Source: Streptomyces peucetius (GTDB lineage Bacteria > Actinomycetota > Actinomycetes > Streptomycetales > Streptomycetaceae). Taken from it: a DNA stretch of 64,000 bases. Shown one piece after another: positions 8,021-16,232 of this stretch. Position 1 is the first letter of the stretch. The number at the start of each line of letters is the position of its first letter. The stretch is from the NCBI RefSeq assembly GCF_025854275.1, contig NZ_CP107567.1:5332001-5396000 (forward strand). The letters are read 5' to 3'. The notes below the pieces were generated by a model, which was not told the DNA's origin, did no database searches, and saw only the letters and a list, made by a program, of their open reading frames with translations. A program made the position numbers and the translations under genes.

Positions 8021-10432
8021 ATGGCTGCCGATATCAAGGCGAACTCACCGCTCACTCTGCCCGTGCTGCCGCTCGACGACGAGGTCGTGCTGCCCGGCAT
8101 GGTCGTGCCGCTCGACCTGTCCGACACCGACGTACGCGCTGCGGTCGAGGCCGCCCAGGCCGCCGCCCGCCCCTCGGGCAACAAGCCGAAGGTGCTGCTC
8201 GTTCCCCGGGTCGACGGCACCTACGCCGCGACCGGTGTGCTCGGCACCGTCGAGCAGGTCGGCCGGCTCTCCGACGGCGACCCCGGCGCGCTGATCCGAG
8301 GCGTCGGCCGGGTCCGCATCGGCGCCGGTACGACCGGGCCCGGCGCGGCCCTGTGGGTGGAGGGCACCGTGGTCGAGGAGACCGTGCCCGATCCCCTGCC
8401 CGGCGCGGTGACCGAACTGGCCAAGGAGTACAAGGCCCTTGCCACCGACTGGCTGAAGAAGCGCGGCGCCTGGCAGGTCGTCGACCGTGTGCAGCAGATC
8501 GAGGGCATCTCGCAGCTCGCCGACAACTCCGGTTACTCACCGTTCCTGACGACCGCCCAGAAGATCGAGCTGCTCGAGACCGGTGACCCCGTCGCCCGGC
8601 TCAAGCTCGCCACCGAGCAACTGCGCGAGCACCTCGCCGAGCAGGACGTCGCCGAGTCCATCGCCAAGGACGTCCAGGAAGGCGTCGACAAGCAGCAGCG
8701 GGAGTACCTGCTGCGCCGTCAGCTCGACGCCGTACGCAAGGAGCTGCGCGAACTGGGCGGCCAGGAGGGCGAGGACGAGTCCGACGACTACCGCGCCCGC
8801 GTAGAGGCCGCCGACCTGCCCGAAAAGGTCCGCGAGGCCGCGCTCAAGGAGGTCGACAAGCTGGAGCGGGCGAGCGACCAGTCGCCCGAGGGCTCCTGGA
8901 TCCGCACCTGGCTGGACACGGTGCTCGAACTGCCGTGGAACGAGCGCACGGAGGACGCCTACGACATCCAGGGCGCCAAGTCCGTCCTGGACGCCGAGCA
9001 CGCGGGCCTGCAGGACGTGAAGGAGCGGATCACCGAGTACCTGGCGGTGCGCAAGCGGCGCGCCGACCGCGGGCTGGGCGTGGTCGGCGGGCGGCGCGGG
9101 GGCGCGGTGCTCGCGCTCGTCGGCCCGCCCGGTGTGGGCAAGACTTCGCTCGGCGAGTCCGTCGCACACGCCATGGGCCGCAAGTTCGTGCGCGTCGCGC
9201 TCGGCGGCGTACGGGACGAGGCCGAGATCCGCGGTCACCGCCGTACGTACGTCGGTGCGCTGCCCGGCCGGATCGTGCGTGCGATCAAGGAGGCCGGCTC
9301 CATGAACCCGGTCGTCCTCCTCGACGAGATCGACAAGGTCGGCTCCGACTTCCGGGGCGACCCGGCCGCCGCGCTGCTCGAGGTCCTGGACCCCGCGCAG
9401 AACCACACCTTCCGCGACCACTACCTCGAGGTCGAACTCGACCTCAGCGACGTCGTCTTCCTCGCCACCGCCAACGTGCTGGAAGCCATCCCGGAAGCGC
9501 TGCTCGACCGGATGGAGCTGGTGCGCCTCGACGGCTACACGGAGGACGAGAAGATCGTCATCGCCCGCGACCACCTCGTACCGCGTCAGCTGGAGCGGGC
9601 CGGCCTGGAGGCCGGCGAGGTGACCCTCGACGACTCGGCGCTGCGCAAGCTCGCCGGCGAGTACACCCGCGAGGCCGGCGTACGGAACCTGGAGCGGTCC
9701 GTCGCGAGGCTGCTGCGGAAGGTCGCGGCGCAGCACGAGCTGGGCGACAGGGAGCTGCCGTTCACCATCACGCACGAGGAGCTGCGCGGGCTCATCGGCC
9801 GGCCGCACCACGTGCCCGAGTCCGCCCAGGACCCGGCCGAGCGCCGCACCGCCGTGCCGGGTGTGGCCACCGGGCTCGCCGTGACCGGCGCCGGCGGGGA
9901 CGTGCTCTTCGTGGAGGCGTCGCTCGCCGACCCGGAGACCGGCGCGTCCGGACTGACCCTGACCGGTCAGCTCGGTGACGTGATGAAGGAGTCCGCGCAG
10001 ATCGCGCTGAGCTTTTTGCGCTCGCACGGCGCCGAACTGGAGCTGCCGGTCGCCGATCTCAAGGACCGGGGCGTGCACATCCACTTCCCGGCGGGCGCGG
10101 TGCCCAAGGACGGGCCGAGCGCCGGCATCACGATGACCACGGCCCTCGCGTCGCTGCTCTCCGGTCGCCAGGTGCGCACGGACGTCGCGATGACCGGCGA
10201 GGTGTCGCTCACCGGCCGGGTGCTGCCCATCGGCGGCGTGAAGCAGAAGCTGCTCGCGGCGCACCGGGCCGGCATCACCACGGTCGTCATCCCGAAGCGG
10301 AACGAGGCCGACCTGGACGACGTTCCGGCGGAGATTCTCGAGAAGCTGGAGGTGCACCCGGTGACGGATGTCCGCCAGGTGCTGGAGCTCGCGCTGTCCT
10401 CGGCCGAGGTTCCGGTGACGGCGGCGGCCTGA
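8021..10432 (+). CDS. lon: ATP-dependent Lon protease
   Basis: An 803-residue LonA protease. It has the N-terminal substrate-binding domain, an AAA+ module with Walker [10 protein letters not shown] (around residue 370) and Walker [12 protein letters not shown], and a C-terminal serine protease domain with the catalytic Ser in [10 protein letters not shown] (around residue 698) and the partner Lys about 43 residues later ([14 protein letters not shown]). Length is normal for the family. The ATG follows a clear AGGGGAG ribosome site. Cytoplasmic quality-control protease for misfolded and regulatory proteins. An HspR-type inverted repeat sits just upstream, so heat-shock induction is expected, and a perfect hairpin follows the stop. 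Confidence 0.97.
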   Translation: MAADIKANSPLTLPVLPLDDEVVLPGMVVPLDLSDTDVRAAVEAAQAAARPSGNKPKVLLVPRVDGTYAATGVLGTVEQVGRLSDGDPGALIRGVGRVRIGAGTTGPGAALWVEGTVVEETVPDPLPGAVTELAKEYKALATDWLKKRGAWQVVDRVQQIEGISQLADNSGYSPFLTTAQKIELLETGDPVARLKLATEQLREHLAEQDVAESIAKDVQEGVDKQQREYLLRRQLDAVRKELRELGGQEGEDESDDYRARVEAADLPEKVREAALKEVDKLERASDQSPEGSWIRTWLDTVLELPWNERTEDAYDIQGAKSVLDAEHAGLQDVKERITEYLAVRKRRADRGLGVVGGRRGGAVLALVGPPGVGKTSLGESVAHAMGRKFVRVALGGVRDEAEIRGHRRTYVGALPGRIVRAIKEAGSMNPVVLLDEIDKVGSDFRGDPAAALLEVLDPAQNHTFRDHYLEVELDLSDVVFLATANVLEAIPEALLDRMELVRLDGYTEDEKIVIARDHLVPRQLERAGLEAGEVTLDDSALRKLAGEYTREAGVRNLERSVARLLRKVAAQHELGDRELPFTITHEELRGLIGRPHHVPESAQDPAERRTAVPGVATGLAVTGAGGDVLFVEASLADPETGASGLTLTGQLGDVMKESAQIALSFLRSHGAELELPVADLKDRGVHIHFPAGAVPKDGPSAGITMTTALASLLSGRQVRTDVAMTGEVSLTGRVLPIGGVKQKLLAAHRAGITTVVIPKRNEADLDDVPAEILEKLEVHPVTDVRQVLELALSSAEVPVTAAA

Positions 10433-10452
10433 CCGGCTCCGCAGCACGCGCA

Positions 10453-10486
10453 CGGGCCCGGCGCTGGTGATCCACCGCCGGGCCCG
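10453..10486 (+). terminator. Stem-loop terminator after lon
   Basis: A perfect 11-base-pair GC stem (CGGGCCCGGCG with CGCCGGGCCCG) around a 12-base loop, starting 20 bases after the lon stop. There is no T-run, as is common for Streptomyces terminators. Confidence 0.6.
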
Positions 10487-10516
10487 GCCGTGTCCGCCCT
10501 CCCGCACAATGGACGG

Positions 10517-11314
10517 ATGACCACCCTGCGGGCCGACTGCTCGAACTGCTTCGGGCTGTGCTGTGTCGCACTGCCCTTCGCCGCCTCCGCCGACTTCGCT
10601 GTCACCAAGGACGCCGGCACGCCGTGCGCCAACCTGCGCACCGACTTCACCTGCGGCATCCACGACCGCCTCCGTGACAGCGGCTTCCCCGGCTGCACGG
10701 TCTACGACTGCTTCGGCGCCGGACAGCACGTCTCGCAGATCACCTTCGGCGGCACGAGCTGGCGGGACGCCCCGGCCACGGCCCGGCAGATGTTCGACGT
10801 CTTCCCCGTGGTCCGGCAGCTGCACGAGCTGCTCTGGTACGTCGAGGAGGCACTGACCCTGAGCGCCGCGCGCGAGGTGCACCCGGAGCTGCGCCGGCAG
10901 CGGGACGTCGTCACCGGCCTCACCCGGCTCGCGCCCGACGCCCTGGAGAAGACGGACGTGGCCGCCCACCGCCAGGAGGTGAACGTCCTCCTGCTGCGGG
11001 TGAGCGAACTGGTGCGGGCCCAGGTGAAGGGCCGGCGGAAGGACCGCAGGGGAGCGGACCTGATGGGTGCCCGCCTCAGGAACGCCGACCTGCGGGGCGC
11101 CGGGCTGCGCGGCGCGTATCTGATCGCCGCCGACCTGATGGGCGCCGACCTGCGGCTGGCGGACCTCATCGGTGCCGACCTCAGGGACGCCGACCTTTCC
11201 GGCGCGGACCTGACCGGCTGCATCTTCCTCACCCAGCCGCAGCTGGGCGCGGCCAGGGGCGACGCGGCCACCCGTCTCCCGGACGGGCTGGCCCGCCCCG
11301 CTCACTGGGCGTGA
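10517..11314 (+). CDS. Cys-cluster plus pentapeptide-repeat protein
   Basis: A 265-residue protein with two parts. The first ~60 residues hold a dense cysteine pattern (CSNCFGLCC, then single Cys in TPCANL, FTCGIH, PGCTVYDC) resembling the YkgJ-type metal or Fe-S cluster domain. Residues about 180-245 are pentapeptide repeats of the A(D/N)LxG type (GADL, NADL, GADLR, DADLS, GADLT), which fold as a right-handed beta helix. The middle is helical. It stands alone between lon and a convergent lysozyme gene. Pentapeptide proteins sometimes mimic DNA, but nothing here proves such a role; a redox-sensitive cluster is an inference from the cysteines. Confidence 0.82.
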   Translation: MTTLRADCSNCFGLCCVALPFAASADFAVTKDAGTPCANLRTDFTCGIHDRLRDSGFPGCTVYDCFGAGQHVSQITFGGTSWRDAPATARQMFDVFPVVRQLHELLWYVEEALTLSAAREVHPELRRQRDVVTGLTRLAPDALEKTDVAAHRQEVNVLLLRVSELVRAQVKGRRKDRRGADLMGARLRNADLRGAGLRGAYLIAADLMGADLRLADLIGADLRDADLSGADLTGCIFLTQPQLGAARGDAATRLPDGLARPAHWA

Positions 11315-11326
11315 ACGGGGCGGGCC
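11290..11326. terminator. Bidirectional hairpin between convergent genes
   Basis: An 11-base-pair perfect stem (GGCCCGCCCCG with CGGGGCGGGCC) around a 15-base loop that contains the stop codon of the pentapeptide gene. It is placed to terminate that gene and the convergent lysozyme gene. Confidence 0.5.
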
Positions 11327-11348
11327 GTGGCGGCGTCACCGGGCGGGA

Positions 11349-12176
11349 TCAGCCGTTGGCGAGAGCCACGACGCGGTCGTACGCGCCGTTGAACTTGTTG
11401 TGGTCGCCGACGATCGGTCCGGACGAGGTGTACTGCCACATCGTGTAGTAGGGCCAGCCGGCAGGCAGGGTGCCCGGCGTGGTGTTGTAGCGGGCGACCC
11501 ACAGCGGGTTGGTGGAGCCGAAGCCGGCGTAGTTGCCGGTGCACCGGGTCCACCAGCTGGTCGCCGTGTAGATGACCGCGTCGCGGCCGGTGCGGTACTC
11601 GTAGCGGTTCAGGAAGTCGCGGATCCAGGCGACCATCGCGGACTGCGACTTGCCGTAGCAGGCGGCGCCGTACGGGTTCCATTCGATGTCGAGCACGCCC
11701 GGGAGGGTTTTGCCGTCGCGGGACCAGCCACCGCCGTTGTTGACGAAGTAGTCCGCCTGCGCGGCGCCCGTGGTGGTGTTCGGGGTGGCGAAGTGGTACG
11801 AGCCGCGGGTCATGCCGATGTTGTAGGAGCCGTTGTACTGCTGCGTGAAGTAGGTGTTCTTGTAGTACGTGCCCTCGGTGGCCTTCACATAGGCCCACTT
11901 GACGCCGCTGTTCCACAGGGCCGCCCAGTCGACGTTCCCCTGGTGGCCGGAGACGTCGACGCCTTCCGTCTGGGCGGCGCGGGTGTCTCGTGGGGGACCG
12001 CCCTGACCGTCGTGGGCGACGACCCCCATGCCCATGTGGGCGGAGCCCCGCTCCGGCTTGGGGTCGGCCGTCGCGGTGCCGGGGAGAGCGAGAAGGAGGG
12101 ACAGGACGGCGAGGAGGGTGGCGGCCGCGGCGAAACGCCTGCGGCAGGTCGTCGTTCCGGATCTGTGCACGGGCAT
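11349..12176 (-). CDS. Secreted GH25 lysozyme (M1/cellosyl type)
   Basis: A 275-residue secreted muramidase. Residues 1-45 form a signal peptide (basic start, hydrophobic LLAVLSLLLALPG, Ala-rich cleavage region TATAD). The GH25 domain follows, with the family hallmarks DVSGHQGNVDW near its start, the catalytic acid region LPGVLDIEWNP, and a C-terminal WQYTSSG. The start at 12176 has a strong GGAGG site at ideal spacing. It would cleave N-acetylmuramoyl linkages in peptidoglycan outside the cell. It is transcribed divergently from a MarR-family regulator, a plausible local controller; a perfect palindrome CGACATGTCG lies 44 bases upstream of the start. Confidence 0.92.
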   Translation of the reverse strand: MPVHRSGTTTCRRRFAAAATLLAVLSLLLALPGTATADPKPERGSAHMGMGVVAHDGQGGPPRDTRAAQTEGVDVSGHQGNVDWAALWNSGVKWAYVKATEGTYYKNTYFTQQYNGSYNIGMTRGSYHFATPNTTTGAAQADYFVNNGGGWSRDGKTLPGVLDIEWNPYGAACYGKSQSAMVAWIRDFLNRYEYRTGRDAVIYTATSWWTRCTGNYAGFGSTNPLWVARYNTTPGTLPAGWPYYTMWQYTSSGPIVGDHNKFNGAYDRVVALANG

Positions 12177-12328
12177 GGCGTGCCTCCGAAGCCTCGGTGG
12201 GGGTCGTTTGACGAGGTGTCGACATGTCGCGGGCATCGATTGGTGTGAACATGCCATGCAGGACGCTACGCACGTAGACCCGCAGGCAGGAAGAGGCGTC
12301 GGCCGCCGCCGTTGGTCTACGCCTGCGA

Positions 12329-12359
12329 AATACTGGCCGAGCTGCGGCAATACCGGCCG
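12329..12359. promoter_or_regulatory. Direct-repeat pair upstream of marR gene
   Basis: Two 11-base direct repeats, AATACTGGCCG at 12329 and AATACCGGCCG at 12349, start exactly 20 bases apart (about two DNA turns) and lie 46 bases before the MarR start. Possible operator half-sites; unproven. Confidence 0.3.
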
Positions 12360-12405
12360 CCGGAAGAAACTTTCACGATCCAGAAAGCGCGCGAGGAGTG
12401 CTGAC

Positions 12406-12894
12406 GTGCACGAAGGCAGTACGGCGGGTGAAGCGGACCCGAAGGGCGAGAGCGGCGGCGGGGCGGACCAGGAATTCCTGGCGCTCGAGCGGGAGCTGAC
12501 CGTCTTCCTGCGCCGCGCGAGGGCGTCCTCCGGCGAGATGGCCCGCGAGGTCCACCCGGAGCTCGAACCCGCCGCCTACGGGCTGTTCGTACGCCTGGAG
12601 GAGGCCGGACAGCAGCGGGCGACGGAACTGGCCGGCTACTTCGGCGTCGGCAAGGCGACCATGAGCCGCCAGCTGCGCGCCCTGGAGGAGCTCGGCCTCG
12701 TCACCCGTGAGCCCGACCCCGCCGACGGCCGCGCGTCCCTCGTGCGGCTCACGGACGAAGGGGTGGCCCGGTTCCGCCATGTGCGCGACGCGCGCCGTGA
12801 CCGGTACCGAAGCAAGCTGGCAGGCTGGGACCGCGGCGAGGTCGCGGAGCTGGCGAGGCTGCTGCATCAGCTCAACGCCCGCGCGGAGGGCTGA
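12406..12894 (+). CDS. MarR-family transcriptional regulator
   Basis: A 162-residue winged-helix regulator. The recognition region reads GQQRATELAGYFGVGKATMSRQLRALEELG, followed by the beta-wing LVTREPDPADGRASLVRLTDEG, both typical of MarR. The GTG at 12406 is preceded by CGAGGAG with about 7-base spacing. The first ~25 residues are acidic and variable. It is divergent from the GH25 lysozyme gene, with a 229-base shared upstream region carrying a perfect 10-base palindrome and a pair of direct repeats. Ligand and regulon unknown; the neighbouring lysozyme is the obvious candidate target. Confidence 0.88.
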   Translation: MHEGSTAGEADPKGESGGGADQEFLALERELTVFLRRARASSGEMAREVHPELEPAAYGLFVRLEEAGQQRATELAGYFGVGKATMSRQLRALEELGLVTREPDPADGRASLVRLTDEGVARFRHVRDARRDRYRSKLAGWDRGEVAELARLLHQLNARAEG

Positions 12895-12900
12895 GGAGGG

Positions 12901-12948
12901 CCGCTGCGCGGGGCCTGTGCCCCTACCCGCGCCTTCCCGAAACCGGGG
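12901..12948 (+). repeat. Streptomyces-type intergenic repeat, copy A
   Basis: About 48 bases after the MarR gene (from CCGCTGCGCGGGGCC to GAAACCGGGG) reappear in inverted orientation at 15007-15052 with about four changes and a 2-base gap. Similar GC-rich blocks are, from memory, widespread between Streptomyces genes. The rest of this 494-base intergenic stretch (12895-13388) holds a CTCAAACGCCGGGCGGGCTGG block at 12982-13003 and an unusually AT-rich tail without any gene I can support. Confidence 0.6.
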
Positions 12949-13388
12949 CAAGCCCCGGGCTCCGTACGGATTCGGCCGTGCCCTCAAACGCCGGGCGGGC
13001 TGGATTTGTGGTCGGCCCGCTGATCCAACGAAACCGTTTGGGTGAGGGTCTGGAGGCAGCGCAACGAATCGTGCGGCGAACGGTCACAATAACCGCAGCG
13101 CGTACGCCGGAGGGATCTTCAACTTTTTCCGTGTCAATTGCGGTTGGTTGTGGTGATCTTAGGATTCTCGGTCTGACGCTCGGTGATGGCCGCAGGCCCC
13201 GATCCCGTAGGTCTGCCAGAGCGGCGGAGTCGGCGTCCCTGGAGGCCGCTGCCCGTTGTGCGCGGCAAGCAGGTGATGTTCGCGTGTCCCGACCTTTCAG
13301 TACGACTGCGGGTTTCACCCCCTCTCCATGATGGCCCGGTATTTCCGACATCAGCCTTAGGGCTGTGCATCAGGAAAAGAGGGTCATC

Positions 13389-14996
13389 TTGACGACCAGA
13401 CGAAGCGTTCGTCGAGTCCTGCCACTCGTGCTGGCAGCACTCACGCTGGGCTTCGGCATCCCCGAGGCGCCTTCGAGCGCCGCGGCACGGGACCACGGGG
13501 ACGCCGTGGTGGCGACCGACCACATCCGACTGCCACCGGCGAAGGCCGTGACGCCCAGGGGAAACGCAGAGTCCGAGGACCGACGTCAGCCCCCGGCGCC
13601 ACTCCCCACCGACACCGAAGAGCTGCGTGCCACCCCCCGAGGGCTTCCTCCGCAGCAGCGCCCGAGCCTCGGCGGCTCACGGTCATCCACTCACCTGGTG
13701 CCGCCTGCGAGTCAGTTCGGCTTCGAGGGCCTGAACCAGGGCAGCACTGGCGTCCGCCCACCGGACACGCACGGCGCCGTCGGCCTGAACCACTTCGTGG
13801 AGGTCACCAACGGCAGGGGCATCGGCGTCTTCAACAAGGCCAACGGCACCAACGTGCTGACGGTGTCGTTCGCCAGCTTCTTCAACTACACGACGAGCTT
13901 GATCTTCGATCCACGGGTCGTCTACGACAAGAAGTGGAATCGATGGGTCATCGTCGCCGAGGCGCTCCCCGAGCCGAGCAGCCCTTCGGTCCAGTACCTC
14001 CTCGTCGCCGTGTCCACGTCGTCCGACCCGACCGGCTCGTACTACCGCTACAGGTTCGACCTCCCGGAGGGCATTCAAGGCGACTTCTTCGACTTCCCGC
14101 AGCTGGGCCTGGACCAGGGCGCCGTAATCATCACGGGCAACGTCTTCAACGCGTCCCTCACCGCCTACCTCCGCACGCGTACGCTGGGCCTCGCCAAGGC
14201 GGACATCTACAACGGGCGCGCCACCGCGTTCCAGTACTTCAATCTCGGGGCGGTGGGTTCGGTGGCCCCTCCGATCGTTGAGGACAACAACGCCAACGCT
14301 TTCCTCCTGACGGCCAGCCCCTCCGGGGCCCTGAGGCTGTTCCGGGCCACGGGCCTTGGGCGGAGCAACGCGAGCATCGCCGGGCCGGTGAACGTGCCGG
14401 TGCCGGCGTTCGCCCTTCCTCCGGACGCGCGGCAGCCCGGAATCGCCGCCCGGCTCGACGCGCAGGACGCCCGTTTCCAGAACGCCAGCACCCAGATCGG
14501 CAACCAGCTCCTCAACATTCACACCATCGCGGACGGCTCGCGCCCGACGTCGAAGTGGTACCAGGTCAACACCACCACCAACGCCCTGACCGCGTCCGGG
14601 TTCGTCTTTGAATCCGGTGACTCCGACGACTTCAACCCCGCGGTGGTCGGCTCCCCGGTCGGCGGCACCGCGGCCAACCCCATCGGACGCATGTTCTTCA
14701 CCTGGTCGTCGACCGACGCGGTCGGCTCCGGCCTCCACCACGCAGCGGTCAAGGGCAGCGGCCGGTTGGCGACCGATTCCACGACCGTCACCGGAGGGGT
14801 GACCTTCGCGCTGGCGACCGGTCCTTACAACCCGTCGTCGGCCACCGTCGAACGGTGGGGAGACTACTCGGCGGTCACCATCGACCCCGTGGCCGCCAGC
14901 GGCTGTCCCGTCGGCCAGCGTGCCTGGCTCGTGAACGAGCGGCACGTGAGCACGGCCATGTGGGGTTCACGGATCGGACGTCTCGGTTACTGCTAG
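13389..14996 (+). CDS. Secreted protein of unknown function, beta-propeller-like
   Basis: About 535 residues. The N-terminus is a signal peptide (TTRRSVRRVLPLVLAALTLGF, then Ala-rich). After a ~70-residue proline-rich region comes a long, beta-rich domain with repeated aromatic/acidic strands (LIFDPRVVYDKKWNRWVIVAEA, FDFPQLGLDQGAVIITGNVF, FFTWSSTDAVGSG), reminiscent of sialidase-like propellers, ending in a single Cys. No catalytic signature is obvious. I prefer the TTG at 13389 because AGAGGG sits 6 bases upstream; the in-frame ATG at 13365 directly follows a CAGCC-TTAG-GGCTG hairpin and has a weaker site. Codon choice looks less GC-extreme than its neighbours. Inverted copies of an interspersed repeat flank the gene. 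Confidence 0.75.
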   Translation: MTTRRSVRRVLPLVLAALTLGFGIPEAPSSAAARDHGDAVVATDHIRLPPAKAVTPRGNAESEDRRQPPAPLPTDTEELRATPRGLPPQQRPSLGGSRSSTHLVPPASQFGFEGLNQGSTGVRPPDTHGAVGLNHFVEVTNGRGIGVFNKANGTNVLTVSFASFFNYTTSLIFDPRVVYDKKWNRWVIVAEALPEPSSPSVQYLLVAVSTSSDPTGSYYRYRFDLPEGIQGDFFDFPQLGLDQGAVIITGNVFNASLTAYLRTRTLGLAKADIYNGRATAFQYFNLGAVGSVAPPIVEDNNANAFLLTASPSGALRLFRATGLGRSNASIAGPVNVPVPAFALPPDARQPGIAARLDAQDARFQNASTQIGNQLLNIHTIADGSRPTSKWYQVNTTTNALTASGFVFESGDSDDFNPAVVGSPVGGTAANPIGRMFFTWSSTDAVGSGLHHAAVKGSGRLATDSTTVTGGVTFALATGPYNPSSATVERWGDYSAVTIDPVAASGCPVGQRAWLVNERHVSTAMWGSRIGRLGYC

Positions 14997-15006
14997 GGGG
15001 AGGAGT

Positions 15007-15052
15007 CCCCGGTTTCTGGAAGGGGCGGGTAGGGGACGGCCCCGCGCAGCGG
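15007..15052 (-). repeat. Streptomyces-type intergenic repeat, copy B (inverted)
   Basis: The reverse complement of this stretch matches copy A at 12901-12948 almost throughout. It lies between two convergent genes and can form stem-loops, so it may double as a terminator. Confidence 0.6.
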
Positions 15053-15073
15053 CCCCCCGCCGCCCGCCCCCTG

Positions 15074-15877
15074 TCAGAGCTCCGCGAACACCGCCGACGC
15101 GTCGTCGTGCAGCTTCCACCGGACCGCCGCCGCCCGCGCCTGCGCCGCCACCTCCAGCTCCCGCACCCGGTCGATCAGCCCCTGCGCCCCCTCCTTGCGG
15201 AGCAGCGCCACACACGCCGCCCAGTCGCCCTCGGCGAACATGTCCACCCATCGCGAGGCGCCGTCCGTGAGCGCGACCACCGAGCGCACCCCGCCGCGCG
15301 GAACGCTGCCCGCGACCGCGCGCAGGGCCACCGACGGGTCCGCAGCCGCCGTGAAGAATCCACCCTCCGCGTTCCGCAGCGCGTCCGCGGAGGCGTGGGT
15401 CCGCAACGCCTCGTGCGGCAGGCGGTCCAGCCGGTCGTCCAGCACCGGGCGGACCGCGCCCTCGGGCGACTCCAGCAGGAGTGTCGAGTCGGAGAGCACC
15501 AGGTACTCGACGTCCCGATCCGGTCCGCCCCAGCGCACCAGGACCACTGTCGCCTGAGGCGTGCGGACGTGAGAAAGGTCACAGGTTTCGCGGTGGGCGT
15601 CCGCGGTGCGCCGGATTGATTCCGCGAGAACGTCCCGAAGCGTCAGTTCGCGCCGCGAACCGGACAGTTCGACCAGGGCGCCGCCCAGCCGGGCGGTGAA
15701 CCACGGCACGCCGTGCACACACCCCGCGTCGTCGCGCGGCGGTGTCACGCCGTCGAGCGCCACCAGTGTGCCGCCCTGACCCGAAGCGGGCAGGGAGACG
15801 GACACCCAGTCCTCGTTGGGGCGTGCGGGGGAACCGGGCGAGGAGGCGAGCTCGATGCGCATGGGCCCAGTCTGCAT
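15074..15877 (-). CDS. PP2C-like serine/threonine phosphatase domain protein
   Basis: A 267-residue protein with the motif order of PP2C phosphatases: RPNEDWV near the N-terminus, VALDGVTPP, then VVALTDGASRWVD and a C-terminal HDDASAVF. The metal-binding aspartates expected in the first, central and last motifs are present in form, although the first motif is NED rather than the usual NED/NQD-x-RDG set. Alternative starts at 15877 (AAGGT upstream) and 15862 cannot be separated. It is a stand-alone soluble protein transcribed away from the conservon. Likely dephosphorylates a Ser/Thr phosphoprotein; partner unknown. Confidence 0.72.
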   Translation of the reverse strand: MQTGPMRIELASSPGSPARPNEDWVSVSLPASGQGGTLVALDGVTPPRDDAGCVHGVPWFTARLGGALVELSGSRRELTLRDVLAESIRRTADAHRETCDLSHVRTPQATVVLVRWGGPDRDVEYLVLSDSTLLLESPEGAVRPVLDDRLDRLPHEALRTHASADALRNAEGGFFTAAADPSVALRAVAGSVPRGGVRSVVALTDGASRWVDMFAEGDWAACVALLRKEGAQGLIDRVRELEVAAQARAAAVRWKLHDDASAVFAEL

Positions 15878-16232
15878 CAGACCTTCACAAGGGTCTCACC
15901 GAGCGGTGGTTGGTCTGTACCGGCAGGTCAGGCGGGTGCTTCGCCCCGAATGAGCAGCTGTGCGAAGCTGCGGGCGGGCATCTTGCCAAAGGGGCGCCCG
16001 AAGGTCCAACCCGCCCGCGCCGCAGGGCCCCGTGGGCGGCGCGCGGAAGTTGTTCGCCAACTCCAGAGTATTGTTCACTCGTTCGGGTGGCGGAGCGGCC
16101 GATGCGCGCCTCCCTCCCAAAAGCACTGGAATGGTCGGAAGCCGTACCAGGGGTGGGGCTCTCGCGTGTGACCGGTCGTCATCTCTGCTTCAAGGGTGGA
16201 CGAGTCAAGCAAGATTGCGAGCACCGGTGCAG
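15878..16232. other. Intergenic region upstream of the conservon
   Basis: 355 bases between divergent genes. The frame of cvnA is open back to a GTG at 15960, but that part has no conserved character or ribosome site, so I treat it as noncoding leader. I see no promoter or operator that I would defend. Confidence 0.4.

Noticed and set aside
8537..11305. Very long open frame opposite to lon and the pentapeptide gene
   Set aside because: Codon-mirror of strongly supported genes in a GC-rich genome; low-complexity translation and no ribosome site.
15960..16232. N-terminal extension of cvnA to a GTG at 15960
   Set aside because: The added ~90 residues lack conserved character and ribosome site; the region behaves like a leader.
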